This document shows, piece after piece, positions 1 through 7,325 of a stretch of 64,000 nt of DNA; within the stretch, counting starts at the first letter, position 1; each line of letters starts with the position of its first letter. The notes under the pieces were generated by a model. The model was not told where the DNA came from. It was given only the letters and a program-made list of their open reading frames with translations, and searched no databases. Position numbers and translations under genes: made by a program. This DNA comes from Streptomyces sp. FIT100 (GTDB taxonomy: Bacteria; Actinomycetota; Actinomycetes; Streptomycetales; Streptomycetaceae): assembly GCF_024584805.1 (NCBI RefSeq), contig NZ_CP075715.1, positions 4,226,526 to 4,290,525 of the forward strand. The letters run 5' to 3'.

Positions 1-207
1 CTGGGCTGGGTGCGTGCTGGGGACTTCCCCGGCGAGGACCTGTCCTCGCTGCTGGGTCGGGCGGATGAGGCCATGTATGCGGCCAAGCAGGGCCGCGCCG
101 GAGTGCGCCGCGCAGGGCTCGGCCGCCTGTTCGCCACGGTCACCGGTCGGCGCTCAGGTCGCCGCGGCGCCCGTACCACCCCGCCGGATGTGGGGATGGT
201 CGCCTGA
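1..207 (+). CDS. C-terminal fragment of a GGDEF-domain protein (5' end outside window)
   Basis: The frame is open from the first base of the window, so only the last 68 residues are visible. The segment with SLLGRADEAMYAAKQGR matches the end of GGDEF (diguanylate cyclase) domains, where a conserved RADxAMYxAK helix closes the fold. The catalytic GGDEF loop is upstream and not visible, so activity cannot be judged. A basic Arg/Gly-rich tail of about 30 residues follows. The stop overlaps the next start by one base (TGATG), so the two genes are probably translationally coupled. GGDEF proteins do occur in actinomycete integrative elements, which fits this position next to transfer genes. Confidence 0.7.
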   Translation: MGWVRAGDFPGEDLSSLLGRADEAMYAAKQGRAGVRRAGLGRLFATVTGRRSGRRGARTTPPDVGMVA

Positions 208-593
208 TGTCGCCGGCGTTCGGCAAGTGCTACGACCCGACCGGCGCGACGTATGGGATCCCCACCTACCCCTGGCGCCTTGCCCCCGACGGCTACGCGA
301 CCCGCCGCCAGCTCCGTGCCCGTGGGCTGCGGCCCGGTGGGCAGCCGGTTGCCGCGCAGTTGATGCGCCGCTCCCCGCGTCGCAAGGGCGGGGTGGTGGT
401 GGCTCACCTGTACCGGATCGACCGGGCGAAGCCGGTGCGGCCGATGACGTCGCGGAAGTGGGGCGCGCTCGCTCTGGCGATGCTTGCCCGCCGCACCTGC
501 CCCGCCTGCCGACTGGATGCCGGGTACGTCATCCCGCCCACGCTCGGCACCTGCGTCACCTGCGCCTACCCCGAGGAACAGTGCGCTGCCTGA
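207..593 (+). CDS. RRQRL-motif zinc-binding protein of integrative elements
   Basis: This 128-residue protein begins at the ATG overlapping the previous stop. It carries the block RRQLRARGLRPGGQPVAA (about residues 34-51), which I recognise as the signature of small 'RRQRL motif-containing zinc-binding' proteins common in Streptomyces elements. The C-terminal part has CPAC and CVTC pairs plus a further Cys near the end, so one zinc site is likely. The middle is strongly basic. The role is unknown; the location among tra/spd genes suggests a function in element maintenance or transfer. Family assignment rests on motif memory, not on a search. Confidence 0.65.
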   Translation: MSPAFGKCYDPTGATYGIPTYPWRLAPDGYATRRQLRARGLRPGGQPVAAQLMRRSPRRKGGVVVAHLYRIDRAKPVRPMTSRKWGALALAMLARRTCPACRLDAGYVIPPTLGTCVTCAYPEEQCAA

Positions 594-617
594 AACCGAA
601 TGCTGAGGAGCACGAGC

Positions 618-890
618 ATGCGTCCCGTCCTTCTGCACACCCTGATGCGCCGCACCACCGATGTCCGCACGGTGGCCTACCGCCCGGAGCGGCTGACGGT
701 CGACACCGCCCGCCAGATCATCCGTCGGGCCCGTCGAAGCGCCGCGGTCGTCCGCGTCTACGAGACGACCGACCGCGACGGCAACAACATCCACCTCGCC
801 CACGTCCACTTCGGCCCCGGCCGGTGGAACGACGTCGACTCCGTCACCGACATCTACGAGATCCCCACCCAGGCCCTGACGGCACTCTGA
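618..890 (+). CDS. Hypothetical element-encoded protein
   Basis: This is a 90-residue protein. An upstream in-frame ATG exists at 600, but the ATG at 618 is preferred because AGGAG lies about 8 bases ahead of it. The sequence is soluble with no membrane segment. It has a basic helix (RQIIRRARRSAAVVRVYE) followed by an aromatic and charged stretch with HLAHVHFGPGRW. I do not recognise a named family. It lies between the RRQRL gene and tra, so it belongs to the same element. Confidence 0.55.
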   Translation: MRPVLLHTLMRRTTDVRTVAYRPERLTVDTARQIIRRARRSAAVVRVYETTDRDGNNIHLAHVHFGPGRWNDVDSVTDIYEIPTQALTAL

Positions 891-903
891 ACCGCTGGTC
901 GGC

Positions 904-1107
904 CTACAGGCTGTCCGCCGCGGCACCGATGGTCGACGCCCACCACTGCTTCAAGCGGTGGCGACGGTTGCAGTAGCTCCGTCGCCGCCATCGCGGCTGC
1001 TCGACCGGCTGTCTGCACCACTTGCACGGCCGGGTTCTTCGCCCGGCACTCGTTTCCCCGCCCATGCCGCGACTGTAGCGGCCCAGTTCACGGGCCCGGA
1101 CGCCCAC
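904..1107 (-). CDS. Possible small CxxC/YCxxxHR zinc protein on the opposite strand
   Basis: This 67-codon minus-strand frame lies in the 273-bp gap between two plus-strand genes. Its second half reads CKWCRQPVEQPRWRRRSYC then NRRHRLKQW, the spacing seen in small actinobacterial zinc proteins (CxxC, about 14 residues, YCxxxHR). That pattern is unlikely to be a chance shadow because no plus-strand gene covers it. Against it: the GTG start at 1107 has GGAAGG almost touching it, which is poor spacing. I see no promoter. It may be a real small gene or a relic. Confidence 0.35.
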   Translation of the reverse strand: MGVRARELGRYSRGMGGETSAGRRTRPCKWCRQPVEQPRWRRRSYCNRRHRLKQWWASTIGAAADSL

Positions 1108-1163
1108 CTTCCACAGCGCCGTCCGGGCCCCACTCCAACCCTGTTCCCAGGGAGGAACACTCA

Positions 1164-3416
1164 GTGAATCACGACGACGAGAATGAACTCTTCAACCGAC
1201 TCGAAGCAGACATGGCCGCCGACCCGTCGCCCGACTCGGGCGCCGATGTAGTCGACCTGAACAAGGCGCGGTCGGCCCGATCGGAGTCGGGCGACGCCAC
1301 CGCCGACCCGTCGGCCGACTCGACCCCGCAGGCGTCGGGTGCCGAGTCGGGCGACTCGACCGCGATGCGGTCGGGTGGAGGGTCGGGGCCGGTGATGGTG
1401 GATGGTCCGGCCCCGGCGGGGCCCGGGTTCATGGACCTGGTCAAGGGCGCCAAGCGCCGCCCGATCGTGCCGATGTGGCTGCGCTCCACCGGGGAGCTGA
1501 AGGCCGCTACCGGTTGGGTGGCCGGGCACTACGGCCACAAGGCCGGGTATCACGCGCTGCGTGCCCCGGTGTACACGGCCCGGCTGGCGCTGCTGTCGCC
1601 GCGTGGGGCGGCGAAGTTCGTCGGCTCCACGATGCGATGGGTGGCGGACAAGGAGGGGGAGCCGGTCCGGCTCGCCGCGGTTCGCCGCGAGGACGCGGCC
1701 GACTACCTGAAGCTCTCCCGCCAGCGGGACGGACGGGTGCGACTGCGCACTCTGATTACGGTGCTCGCCTCGGTCGTCGGCCTCGGGGCGGCGCTGGCCC
1801 TCTATGTGCTGGCCCCGGGGTGGCTTCAGGCCGTGTCGGTCGGGGCGCTGCTGCTGGCGCTCGGGCACGTCGGCCGGTACGAGGACGCGCCGGTCTTCAC
1901 CCGCGCGGTCGACTTGCCGCACGTGGAGCGCCTGACCTCTGACATCGTCGGCCGCGCGTTCGCCGCGCTGGGGATCGCGGAGATCAACAAGCAGGTGACC
2001 AAGGGCAAGCCGGGCATCGAGTTCAAGGCCCCGATCCAGCGCGACGGCAAGGGCTGGCGCGCCGATCTGGATCTCCCGCACGGGGTGACCGTCTCCGACG
2101 TGCTCGACCGGCGTGAGCGGCTCGCCTCTGGTCTTCGGAAGTCGCTGGGCTGTGTGTGGCCCGAGCCGGTACCGGGTGAGCACCCGGGGCGGGTGATGCT
2201 GTGGGTGGGGGATCAGGACATGGCCCGCGCCCCGAAGCCTGAATGGCCGCTGTTGAAGGCCGGTACGACGTCGCTGTTCAAGCCCGTCCCGTATGGCACC
2301 GACCCGCGCGGCCGGCAGGTGGGCTTCGACCTGATGTACGCGAACTTCCTGACCGGCGCCATGCCGGGCAGGGGTAAGACGTTCGCGCTGCGGATCCTGC
2401 TCCTGGCCGCCGCCATGGACCCGACCTGTGAGCTGCACACCTGGGAGTTCAAGGGCACCGGCGACTTCTCCGCGTTCGCCCCTATCTCCCACACCTACGG
2501 TTCCGGGCCTGGTGACGATGCCACGGTGGAGGGCTGCGTGGACGCGCTGGAGTACGTCTACGGCGAACTCGACCGCCGCGCCCGGGTGATCAACGGCTTG
2601 CCCAAGGACATCTGCCCCGAGAACAAGGTCACCCCCGCCCTGGCGGCGAAGAAGTCCCTCGGGCTGCACCCGCTGGTGATGTCCATCGACGAGTGCCAGG
2701 AAGTCTTCACCCACGACCGGTTCGGCAAGAAGGCCGCCGAACTGGCCACCGCCATCATCAAGCGGGGCCGCGCCCTGGGCGTGATCCTGCTGCTCGGCAC
2801 GCAGCGCCCGGACGCCGACAGTCTGCCGAAGGCGATCAGCGCCAACGTCGGCATCCGGTTCTGCCTTCAGGTCATGGGCCAGCCCGAGAACGACATGGTC
2901 CTGGGCACGTCGATGTACAAGAACGGCATCCGCGCCACCTCGTTCACCGCTGATGACCTGGGCATCGGCTACCTGGTCGGGGCGGGGCCGAACCCGCAGA
3001 TCGTCCGCTCCTACTACATCGACAACGCCAACGCCGAAGTGATCTGCCAGAAGGCCAAGGCCGCCCGCGCCGCGGCCGGCACCCTCCCCGACCCCGAGGC
3101 GCCGAAGAAGGAGAAGACCGCAGACACGCTGCTCGCGGACGTGCTCGCGGTCATCGCTCCGGATGAGGCCAAGGTGTGGAACGAGACCGTCATCGAGCGC
3201 CTGGCGGAGCTGCGGCCCGAGCGCTACGGCGACTGGGCCCGCATGAGCGGCGAGGAGCAGACCGCCCACCTGACCGCAGCCCTCAAGCCCTACGGCATCA
3301 GCGTGGGGCAGGTCGGGCGCCGCATCGACAGCAAGTTCACCAACAAGCGCGGCATCAAGCGCGACGACATCACCAACGCGATAGCTGAGCGTAACCGAAA
3401 CCGGGACGCGAGCTGA
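1164..3416 (+). CDS. FtsK/SpoIIIE-type conjugal transfer protein (TraB/TraSA-like)
   Basis: The 750-residue protein is a DNA-pumping ATPase of the kind that moves double-stranded actinomycete elements between mycelia. The GTG start follows GGAGG at 1151. The first ~75 residues are acidic, Ser/Asp/Gly-rich and probably disordered. A hydrophobic pair of helices lies at about residues 195-235. Walker A is GAMPGRGKT (about 398-406) and Walker B is LVMSIDE (Asp about 509), followed by an RAD-like TQRPD segment. The C-terminal ~85 residues look like a winged-helix domain, which in TraB proteins reads short DNA repeats. Neighbouring spd-like genes and palindromes just downstream fit a transfer module. 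Confidence in family is high; the exact subfamily is inferred. Confidence 0.9.
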   Translation: MNHDDENELFNRLEADMAADPSPDSGADVVDLNKARSARSESGDATADPSADSTPQASGAESGDSTAMRSGGGSGPVMVDGPAPAGPGFMDLVKGAKRRPIVPMWLRSTGELKAATGWVAGHYGHKAGYHALRAPVYTARLALLSPRGAAKFVGSTMRWVADKEGEPVRLAAVRREDAADYLKLSRQRDGRVRLRTLITVLASVVGLGAALALYVLAPGWLQAVSVGALLLALGHVGRYEDAPVFTRAVDLPHVERLTSDIVGRAFAALGIAEINKQVTKGKPGIEFKAPIQRDGKGWRADLDLPHGVTVSDVLDRRERLASGLRKSLGCVWPEPVPGEHPGRVMLWVGDQDMARAPKPEWPLLKAGTTSLFKPVPYGTDPRGRQVGFDLMYANFLTGAMPGRGKTFALRILLLAAAMDPTCELHTWEFKGTGDFSAFAPISHTYGSGPGDDATVEGCVDALEYVYGELDRRARVINGLPKDICPENKVTPALAAKKSLGLHPLVMSIDECQEVFTHDRFGKKAAELATAIIKRGRALGVILLLGTQRPDADSLPKAISANVGIRFCLQVMGQPENDMVLGTSMYKNGIRATSFTADDLGIGYLVGAGPNPQIVRSYYIDNANAEVICQKAKAARAAAGTLPDPEAPKKEKTADTLLADVLAVIAPDEAKVWNETVIERLAELRPERYGDWARMSGEEQTAHLTAALKPYGISVGQVGRRIDSKFTNKRGIKRDDITNAIAERNRNRDAS

Positions 3417-3428
3417 GCTAGGAGGGCT

Positions 3429-3520
3429 GCTATCGATAGCGGGATGCCCTGCTATCGATAGCAGCCCCGATAGCGGCCCACACCCCATCTGATCAGGCCG
3501 CTAGTACATAGCGGCCCACC
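3429..3520. repeat. Paired GCTATCGATAGC palindromes and ATAGCGGCCCAC repeats (possible clt or operator)
   Basis: The 12-bp palindrome GCTATCGATAGC occurs at 3429-3440 and 3451-3462, with a centre-to-centre distance of 22 bp. It is followed by two direct copies of ATAGCGGCCCAC at 3470-3481 and 3508-3519. All of this is in the 141-bp gap directly after tra. Such short non-coding repeats are typical of TraB recognition sites or of repressor operators in these elements. Two helical turns between palindromes suggests cooperative binding on one DNA face. Function is inferred only. Confidence 0.5.
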
Positions 3521-3557
3521 TGCGAAAACCCCGGAAACCCGCCTGGGAGGGCCCCAC

Positions 3558-3809
3558 GTGACCCCTGCCCTGTTCGCTATCGCCTGCCTGCTCGCCGTCA
3601 CGTTTTGTTACGGCGGTCTGTGTGCGGCCGTGCCGTTCGGACCCTGCCGCAAGTGCCGCGGCATGGGCCACCAGATCAAGACCGACCGCAAGGGCCGCAT
3701 GAAGCGCGGCAAGGACTGCCGCCGCTGCAAGGCCACCGGCAAACGCATACGCGTCGGCCGCCACCTCTACAACGTCGCGGCCCGCATCCACCGCGACGGC
3801 ACCCACTGA
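3558..3809 (+). CDS. Small membrane protein with DnaJ-like CxxC knuckles (Spd-like)
   Basis: This is an 83-residue protein starting at GTG after GGGAGG. Residues 3-27 form one transmembrane helix (ALFAIACLLAVTFCYGG). The rest is basic and contains CRKCRGMGH and CRRCKATGK, two CxxCxxxG-type knuckles resembling half of a DnaJ zinc centre. Proteins with this layout are frequent between tra and rep genes of Streptomyces plasmids and integrative elements. They are usually grouped with spread functions that help intramycelial movement. It heads the run of small genes leading to the primase. Confidence 0.6.
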   Translation: MTPALFAIACLLAVTFCYGGLCAAVPFGPCRKCRGMGHQIKTDRKGRMKRGKDCRRCKATGKRIRVGRHLYNVAARIHRDGTH

Positions 3810-3841
3810 ACCCCACTCACTCACACCGGAAGGGACCCGTC

Positions 3842-4030
3842 GTGGTCGTCACCGTCTCGCTCGTCGCCCTGTTCGGGCTCGTCCTGTTCTTCCTCCTGCG
3901 CTCCAACTCCCTCGGTTACGGCAGCGCGTTCACCGCTGCCGGGTTCGGCTTCTTCCTCGCCTCCACCGGCGCCTCCGGACCCATCAACGAACTCGCCACC
4001 GCCGTCATCAACGCCCTCGGCAACCTCTGA
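3842..4030 (+). CDS. Very short hydrophobic protein, Spd-like
   Basis: This 62-residue protein consists of two hydrophobic stretches (VSLVALFGLVLFFLL and AAGFGFFLASTGASGPI) and almost no polar domain. The GTG start at 3842 is chosen because AAGGGA lies about 6 bases upstream. Longer in-frame starts would overlap the previous gene and lack a ribosome site. Small bitopic or hairpin proteins of this kind sit in the spd cluster of streptomycete conjugative elements. A role in intramycelial spread is inferred from position. Confidence 0.6.
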   Translation: MVVTVSLVALFGLVLFFLLRSNSLGYGSAFTAAGFGFFLASTGASGPINELATAVINALGNL

Positions 4031-4044
4031 GAAGGGCCACCACC

Positions 4045-4245
4045 ATGACCGATCGGATCACGCTCATGGCCGCCGGCGAGCTGCGCACCGCACTGGAGGC
4101 CACCGCCCGCGGCGACCTCCCGGCGGCCGCCGCCGCACTCATGAGCATCGACCCCACCTCATGGCAGGCCATCGAGCACCGCCTCACCGTGCTCGGCGGC
4201 TCGCTCCCCGAGCTGCTCGCCACCGTCCGGGACGGTGGCGCATGA
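4045..4245 (+). CDS. Hypothetical small helical protein
   Basis: This 66-residue soluble protein is largely alpha-helical by composition, with the Ala-rich segment ALEATARGDLPAAAAALMS. AGAAGGG-like purines (GAGAAGGG) precede the ATG by about 8 bases. No named family is recognised. Its stop overlaps the next start (ATGA), which indicates translational coupling within the spd run. Confidence 0.55.
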   Translation: MTDRITLMAAGELRTALEATARGDLPAAAAALMSIDPTSWQAIEHRLTVLGGSLPELLATVRDGGA

Positions 4246-4496
4246 ACGGCGAACTCATCACCGCGGGTGTCCTGTTCACCCCGGCCGCGGTCATCGGCAC
4301 GGTCTTCCTCGCCGGACACCGGGCATCCCGCCGGGCCGACGACGCCCTGGCCGCCGCGCTCGCCGCACACCAGGCCACACCGGCCACGGGCACCCAGCCC
4401 CCGGGCGGGCGCGAGACGGACTCGCGGCCTGCCGCAGAGCCAGCGCGGCTGGCCGCAGTCATCGACTTCCCCACCTGCCGCAGCGACGCGGCATAA
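4242..4496 (+). CDS. Small single-pass membrane protein
   Basis: This is an 84-residue protein whose ATG overlaps the stop of the previous gene in an ATGA quartet. Residues 4-25 (ELITAGVLFTPAAVIGTVFLAG) form one membrane helix. An Ala-rich cytoplasmic helix and a Pro/Gly-rich tail follow. No conserved domain is recognised. The tight coupling places it in the same transcription unit as the other spd-like genes. Confidence 0.55.
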   Translation: MNGELITAGVLFTPAAVIGTVFLAGHRASRRADDALAAALAAHQATPATGTQPPGGRETDSRPAAEPARLAAVIDFPTCRSDAA

Positions 4497-4513
4497 CCCC
4501 CGAGAGGACAGCC

Positions 4514-4978
4514 ATGTTCGAGATCCGCATCATCTGCGACCCGGACGACCGCGACCGCGTGAGCAAGACCCTCGCGGACGCGTTCACCACCGGGCCGGTA
4601 CGCGAGCACCCCACCCGCGACGGGAAGCGCACCTGCCTCTACCTGACCGCCGACCACCGCCCCGAGCCGGAATCGTGGCCGACACCGGATGAGGCGTACG
4701 CGCTCGCCCCGAGCATCATCAGCGAGATCGGATGGACCGCCCGCACGGCCGCCGACAAGCCGTTCGGCGCCCGTCTCGGGCGGGAGTTCTCGCTCCGCAA
4801 GGCCGCCGTCCTGGACCGCATCGCCCTCGCCGACGAAGCCGCCGGCATCCACGGCGACGCGGCAGAGGTGGCCACCAAGGCCGCCCAGCGGCTCATGGAG
4901 GTGGACGACGCGGCCGTGATCTGCGACCCGCGTTTCTACATCCGCCGCGAGTACGCCCGCTGGGCCAAACACCAGTAG
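4514..4978 (+). CDS. Hypothetical soluble element protein
   Basis: The 154-residue protein starts at the ATG at 4514, with GAGAGGA 7-8 bases upstream. The N-terminal ~45 residues (MFEIRIICDPDDRDRVSKTL) read like a small alpha/beta domain that binds nucleic acid or a partner protein. The second half is helical and charged. I do not recognise a family. It closes the spd-like run; a 91-bp gap with an inverted GCGGCGGCGG-rich stretch precedes the primase gene and may carry a terminator or attenuator. Confidence 0.55.
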   Translation: MFEIRIICDPDDRDRVSKTLADAFTTGPVREHPTRDGKRTCLYLTADHRPEPESWPTPDEAYALAPSIISEIGWTARTAADKPFGARLGREFSLRKAAVLDRIALADEAAGIHGDAAEVATKAAQRLMEVDDAAVICDPRFYIRREYARWAKHQ

Positions 4979-5066
4979 CAACGCCGCGGCGGCGGGACTC
5001 CCCACCAAGGTCGCCCGCCGCCGCGGTTCTCCCTACCCGTCCGAAGACAGACAGGAGACCTACAGC

Positions 5067-5966
5067 ATGACTCATGACCAGCCCCACGCGCTGCTCACCG
5101 CAGCCCTCACCGCTGCTGAGCGCGGCTGGCACATCTTCCCCCTCGTCCCCGGCGACAAGCGCCCAGCACTCCGCGACTGGGACACGTGGGCCACCAGCGA
5201 CAGCGAGCGCATCGGCCGCTGCTGGGCACACGCCCCGTACAACATCGGCGTCGCCGCCGGACCCTCCGGTTTGGTTGTCGTCGACCTGGACCGGCCGAAG
5301 CACCCCGACGACGTCCCGCCGGCGGCGTGGGCCGAGTACGGCGTCACGGACGGGGCCGACGTGCTCGCCGTGCTCTGCGAGCGCCACGGCCAGCCCTTCC
5401 CCACCGACACATACACGGTGCGCACGTGGAGCGGCGGCACCCACCTGTACTTCGCCGCCCCGGAGGGCGAGCCCCTGCGCAACACCGCCGGGGACAGTGC
5501 CCGCGGACTGGGCTGGAAGGTCGACACCCGCGCCGTCGGCGGACTCGTGGTCGGCGCGGGTAGCACCTTCCACGGACGCCGCTACGCGGTCACTCACAAC
5601 GGCCCCGTGGCGTCCCTGCCCCGCTGGCTCGCCGAACTGCTGCGCCCTGCCTCCTTGCCCGCACAGAAGCCCATCAGGGTTGCCCTCGCCGGTCGTGGGC
5701 GGCGCAGCGCCTTCCTGCGGTCCGCGGTCAACGGGGAAGTGGAGCGAGTCACCCGCTCCGGCCCGAGCCAGCACAACAACGCGCTCTACATCGCCGCGGT
5801 CGCCCTCGGGCAGCTCGTTGCCGGGGGCGAGCTGAGCGAGGCCGACGTGACGGGCTGGCTCCTGACCGCCGCACTCCAGGTCGGCCAGGGCGAGCGCGAG
5901 GCCCAGCGCACGATCAACTCCGGTCTGCGGGCCGGTGCACGGCGTCCGAGGACGGTCGCCGCATGA
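5067..5966 (+). CDS. Bifunctional DNA primase/polymerase (prim-pol)
   Basis: This 299-residue protein of the archaeo-eukaryotic primase class would start and extend DNA during element replication. The opening AALTAAERGWHIFPLVPGDK is the standard N-terminus of actinomycete prim-pol domains. VVVDLDRPKHPDD at about residues 70-82 supplies the DxD metal-binding acids, and TWSGGTHLYF at about 116-125 is the conserved histidine motif. The family usually has 250-350 residues, so it looks complete. GGAGA precedes the ATG. It overlaps the helicase gene by ATGA, the usual prim-pol/rep pairing in AICEs. Confidence 0.88.
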   Translation: MTHDQPHALLTAALTAAERGWHIFPLVPGDKRPALRDWDTWATSDSERIGRCWAHAPYNIGVAAGPSGLVVVDLDRPKHPDDVPPAAWAEYGVTDGADVLAVLCERHGQPFPTDTYTVRTWSGGTHLYFAAPEGEPLRNTAGDSARGLGWKVDTRAVGGLVVGAGSTFHGRRYAVTHNGPVASLPRWLAELLRPASLPAQKPIRVALAGRGRRSAFLRSAVNGEVERVTRSGPSQHNNALYIAAVALGQLVAGGELSEADVTGWLLTAALQVGQGEREAQRTINSGLRAGARRPRTVAA

Positions 5967-7123
5967 GCGCGTCCCCGATTCCGCCGCTGCACCTGTACTC
6001 CGTGCCCAGCGACCCGGAAGCGGCGCCCAAGACGCCGCCAAAGCGCGAGCGTCCCCGCACCTCCTGGACTGCGGATCAGCTCATGGCCGCACGCTTCCCG
6101 GAGCCGAAGTGGGCCGTGCCCGGCATCCTTGCCGAAGGCGTCAGTCTGCTGGCCGGACCGCCCAAGGTGGGCAAGTCGTGGCTGTCTCTTGGACTCGGTC
6201 TCGCCGTTGCGGCCGGCGGGCACGCCTTCGACTCCGTACCCGTTCAGGGCGGCCCGGTGCTCTATCTCGCCCTGGAGGACACCCCGCGCCGGTTGCAGAC
6301 CCGCATGGGCAAACTGCTCGGTGGCCAACCTGCCCCGGCGGGGTTGACGCTGGTGACCGAGTGCCCGCCCTTCCCGCAGGGCGGCACGGAGGCCATCGCG
6401 CAGTGGTTGGACCGCAATCCGGATGCCCGGATGGTCGTCATCGACGTGTTCGCCAAGATGCGCGGGCAGGCTCCGCAGGGTGTGTCGGCGTACGACGCGG
6501 ACTATGTCGCTGTCGGCTACGCCAAGCGGCTCGCGGACCACTACGGCATCGCCGTCGTCCTGGTCCACCACGTCCGCAAAGCGGGCTCGGACGACTTCCT
6601 GACCGAGGTGTCCGGCACCAACGGCATCGCCGGAGCCGCTGACGCCACCCTCGTGCTCAAGCGGGCCCGCGGGCAGGCAGACGGCATCCTCCACGTCACC
6701 GGACGCGACGTGAACGAAGCCGAGTACGCGCTCCAGTTCCAGGAAGCCTCCGGCGCCTGGCACTTGCTCGACGGTCCGGCGTCCGACCACACCATCGGCG
6801 ACACCCGCGCCGCGATCCTCCGCCACGTCCGCGCCAACCCCGGCGCCAAGCCCAAGGACATCGCCGCAGCCCTCCCGCAGGTCGACGTGGACACCGTCCG
6901 CCGTACCTGCTCCCGCATGGCCGCCGACGGACAACTCACCAAGGACGGCAGCGGGCGCTACTACCCCCACACCGAGACCCGGACACAGACCACACAGGAG
7001 GTGTCCCAGCTGTCCGACTGTCCGGTCACCCCACCTGACCAGCACGAACACCCCGGACAGTCCGAACTGGACCTGTCCGGCCTGTCCGACTCCGATTCCC
7101 AGCGAGGTGAACGTCATGCGTGA
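5963..7123 (+). CDS. AAA/RecA-like replicative ATPase (RepA-type helicase)
   Basis: This is a 386-residue P-loop protein. Walker A is GPPKVGKS at about residues 69-76, Walker B is MVVIDVFAKMRG at about 157-168, and a RecA-like sensor segment is VVLVHHVRKAGSDDFL. These features match the hexameric AAA_25 ATPases paired with prim-pol genes. Residues ~280-335 form a winged helix (PGAKPKDIAAALPQVDVDTV) probably for origin binding. The last 40 codons are Pro/Ser/Asp-rich and overlie a cluster of TGTCCG repeats, so the tail may be constrained by a DNA site rather than by protein function. It is coupled to the primase upstream and overlaps xis downstream. Confidence 0.85.
   Translation: MSASPIPPLHLYSVPSDPEAAPKTPPKRERPRTSWTADQLMAARFPEPKWAVPGILAEGVSLLAGPPKVGKSWLSLGLGLAVAAGGHAFDSVPVQGGPVLYLALEDTPRRLQTRMGKLLGGQPAPAGLTLVTECPPFPQGGTEAIAQWLDRNPDARMVVIDVFAKMRGQAPQGVSAYDADYVAVGYAKRLADHYGIAVVLVHHVRKAGSDDFLTEVSGTNGIAGAADATLVLKRARGQADGILHVTGRDVNEAEYALQFQEASGAWHLLDGPASDHTIGDTRAAILRHVRANPGAKPKDIAAALPQVDVDTVRRTCSRMAADGQLTKDGSGRYYPHTETRTQTTQEVSQLSDCPVTPPDQHEHPGQSELDLSGLSDSDSQRGERHA
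7011..7088. repeat. Cluster of TGTCCG repeats inside the 3' end of the rep gene (possible iterons)
   Basis: TGTCCG occurs at 7011, 7019, 7074 and 7083, and its complement CGGACA at 7054, all within 78 bp. Longer shared cores are CTGTCCGAC (7010 and 7082) and CTGTCCGG (7018 and 7073). The density is far above chance and is placed at the end of the helicase gene just ahead of xis. In related elements origins or Xis/repressor sites are embedded near rep. The site may be an origin, an Xis-binding region, or a regulator target; the sequence alone cannot separate these. Confidence 0.4.
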
Positions 7124-7325
7124 GCGGTACCTCTCCGTCGCCGAGGTCGCTGAAGTCCTCGGCACGACCGAGCGTTTTCCTCGTCGGCTTGTTGCTGAGC
7201 GGCGGATCACATTCGTGAAGGTCGGACGCCATGTGCGCATCCCCGAAAGCGCGCTGGCGGCGTTCGTGAGCGCCAACACCGTGCAGCCCGTGCAGCCCCG
7301 ACGTCGCACGAGGAGGGCTGCGTAA
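7116..7325 (+). CDS. xis: Excisionase / MerR-like helix-turn-helix protein
   Basis: This is a 69-residue protein. The ATG at 7116 follows GAGGTGA with 5-base spacing and overlaps the helicase stop; an in-frame GTG at 7107 lies inside that ribosome site and is rejected. The sequence YLSVAEVAEVLGTTERFPRRLVA, followed by VKVGRHVRIPESAL, is the HTH_17 winged-helix fold of excisionases. The usual Trp/Tyr after the recognition helix is replaced by Phe-Pro. A basic tail follows. It sits two bases before int, the standard xis-int order, and should bend att DNA to favour excision. Confidence 0.82.
   Translation: MRERYLSVAEVAEVLGTTERFPRRLVAERRITFVKVGRHVRIPESALAAFVSANTVQPVQPRRRTRRAA

Noticed and set aside
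1161..3488. 775-codon minus-strand open frame opposite tra
   Set aside because: Mirror of the tra codon pattern; composition is Arg/Gly/Val/Leu-rich with no domain or ribosome site, while the plus strand has clear Walker motifs.
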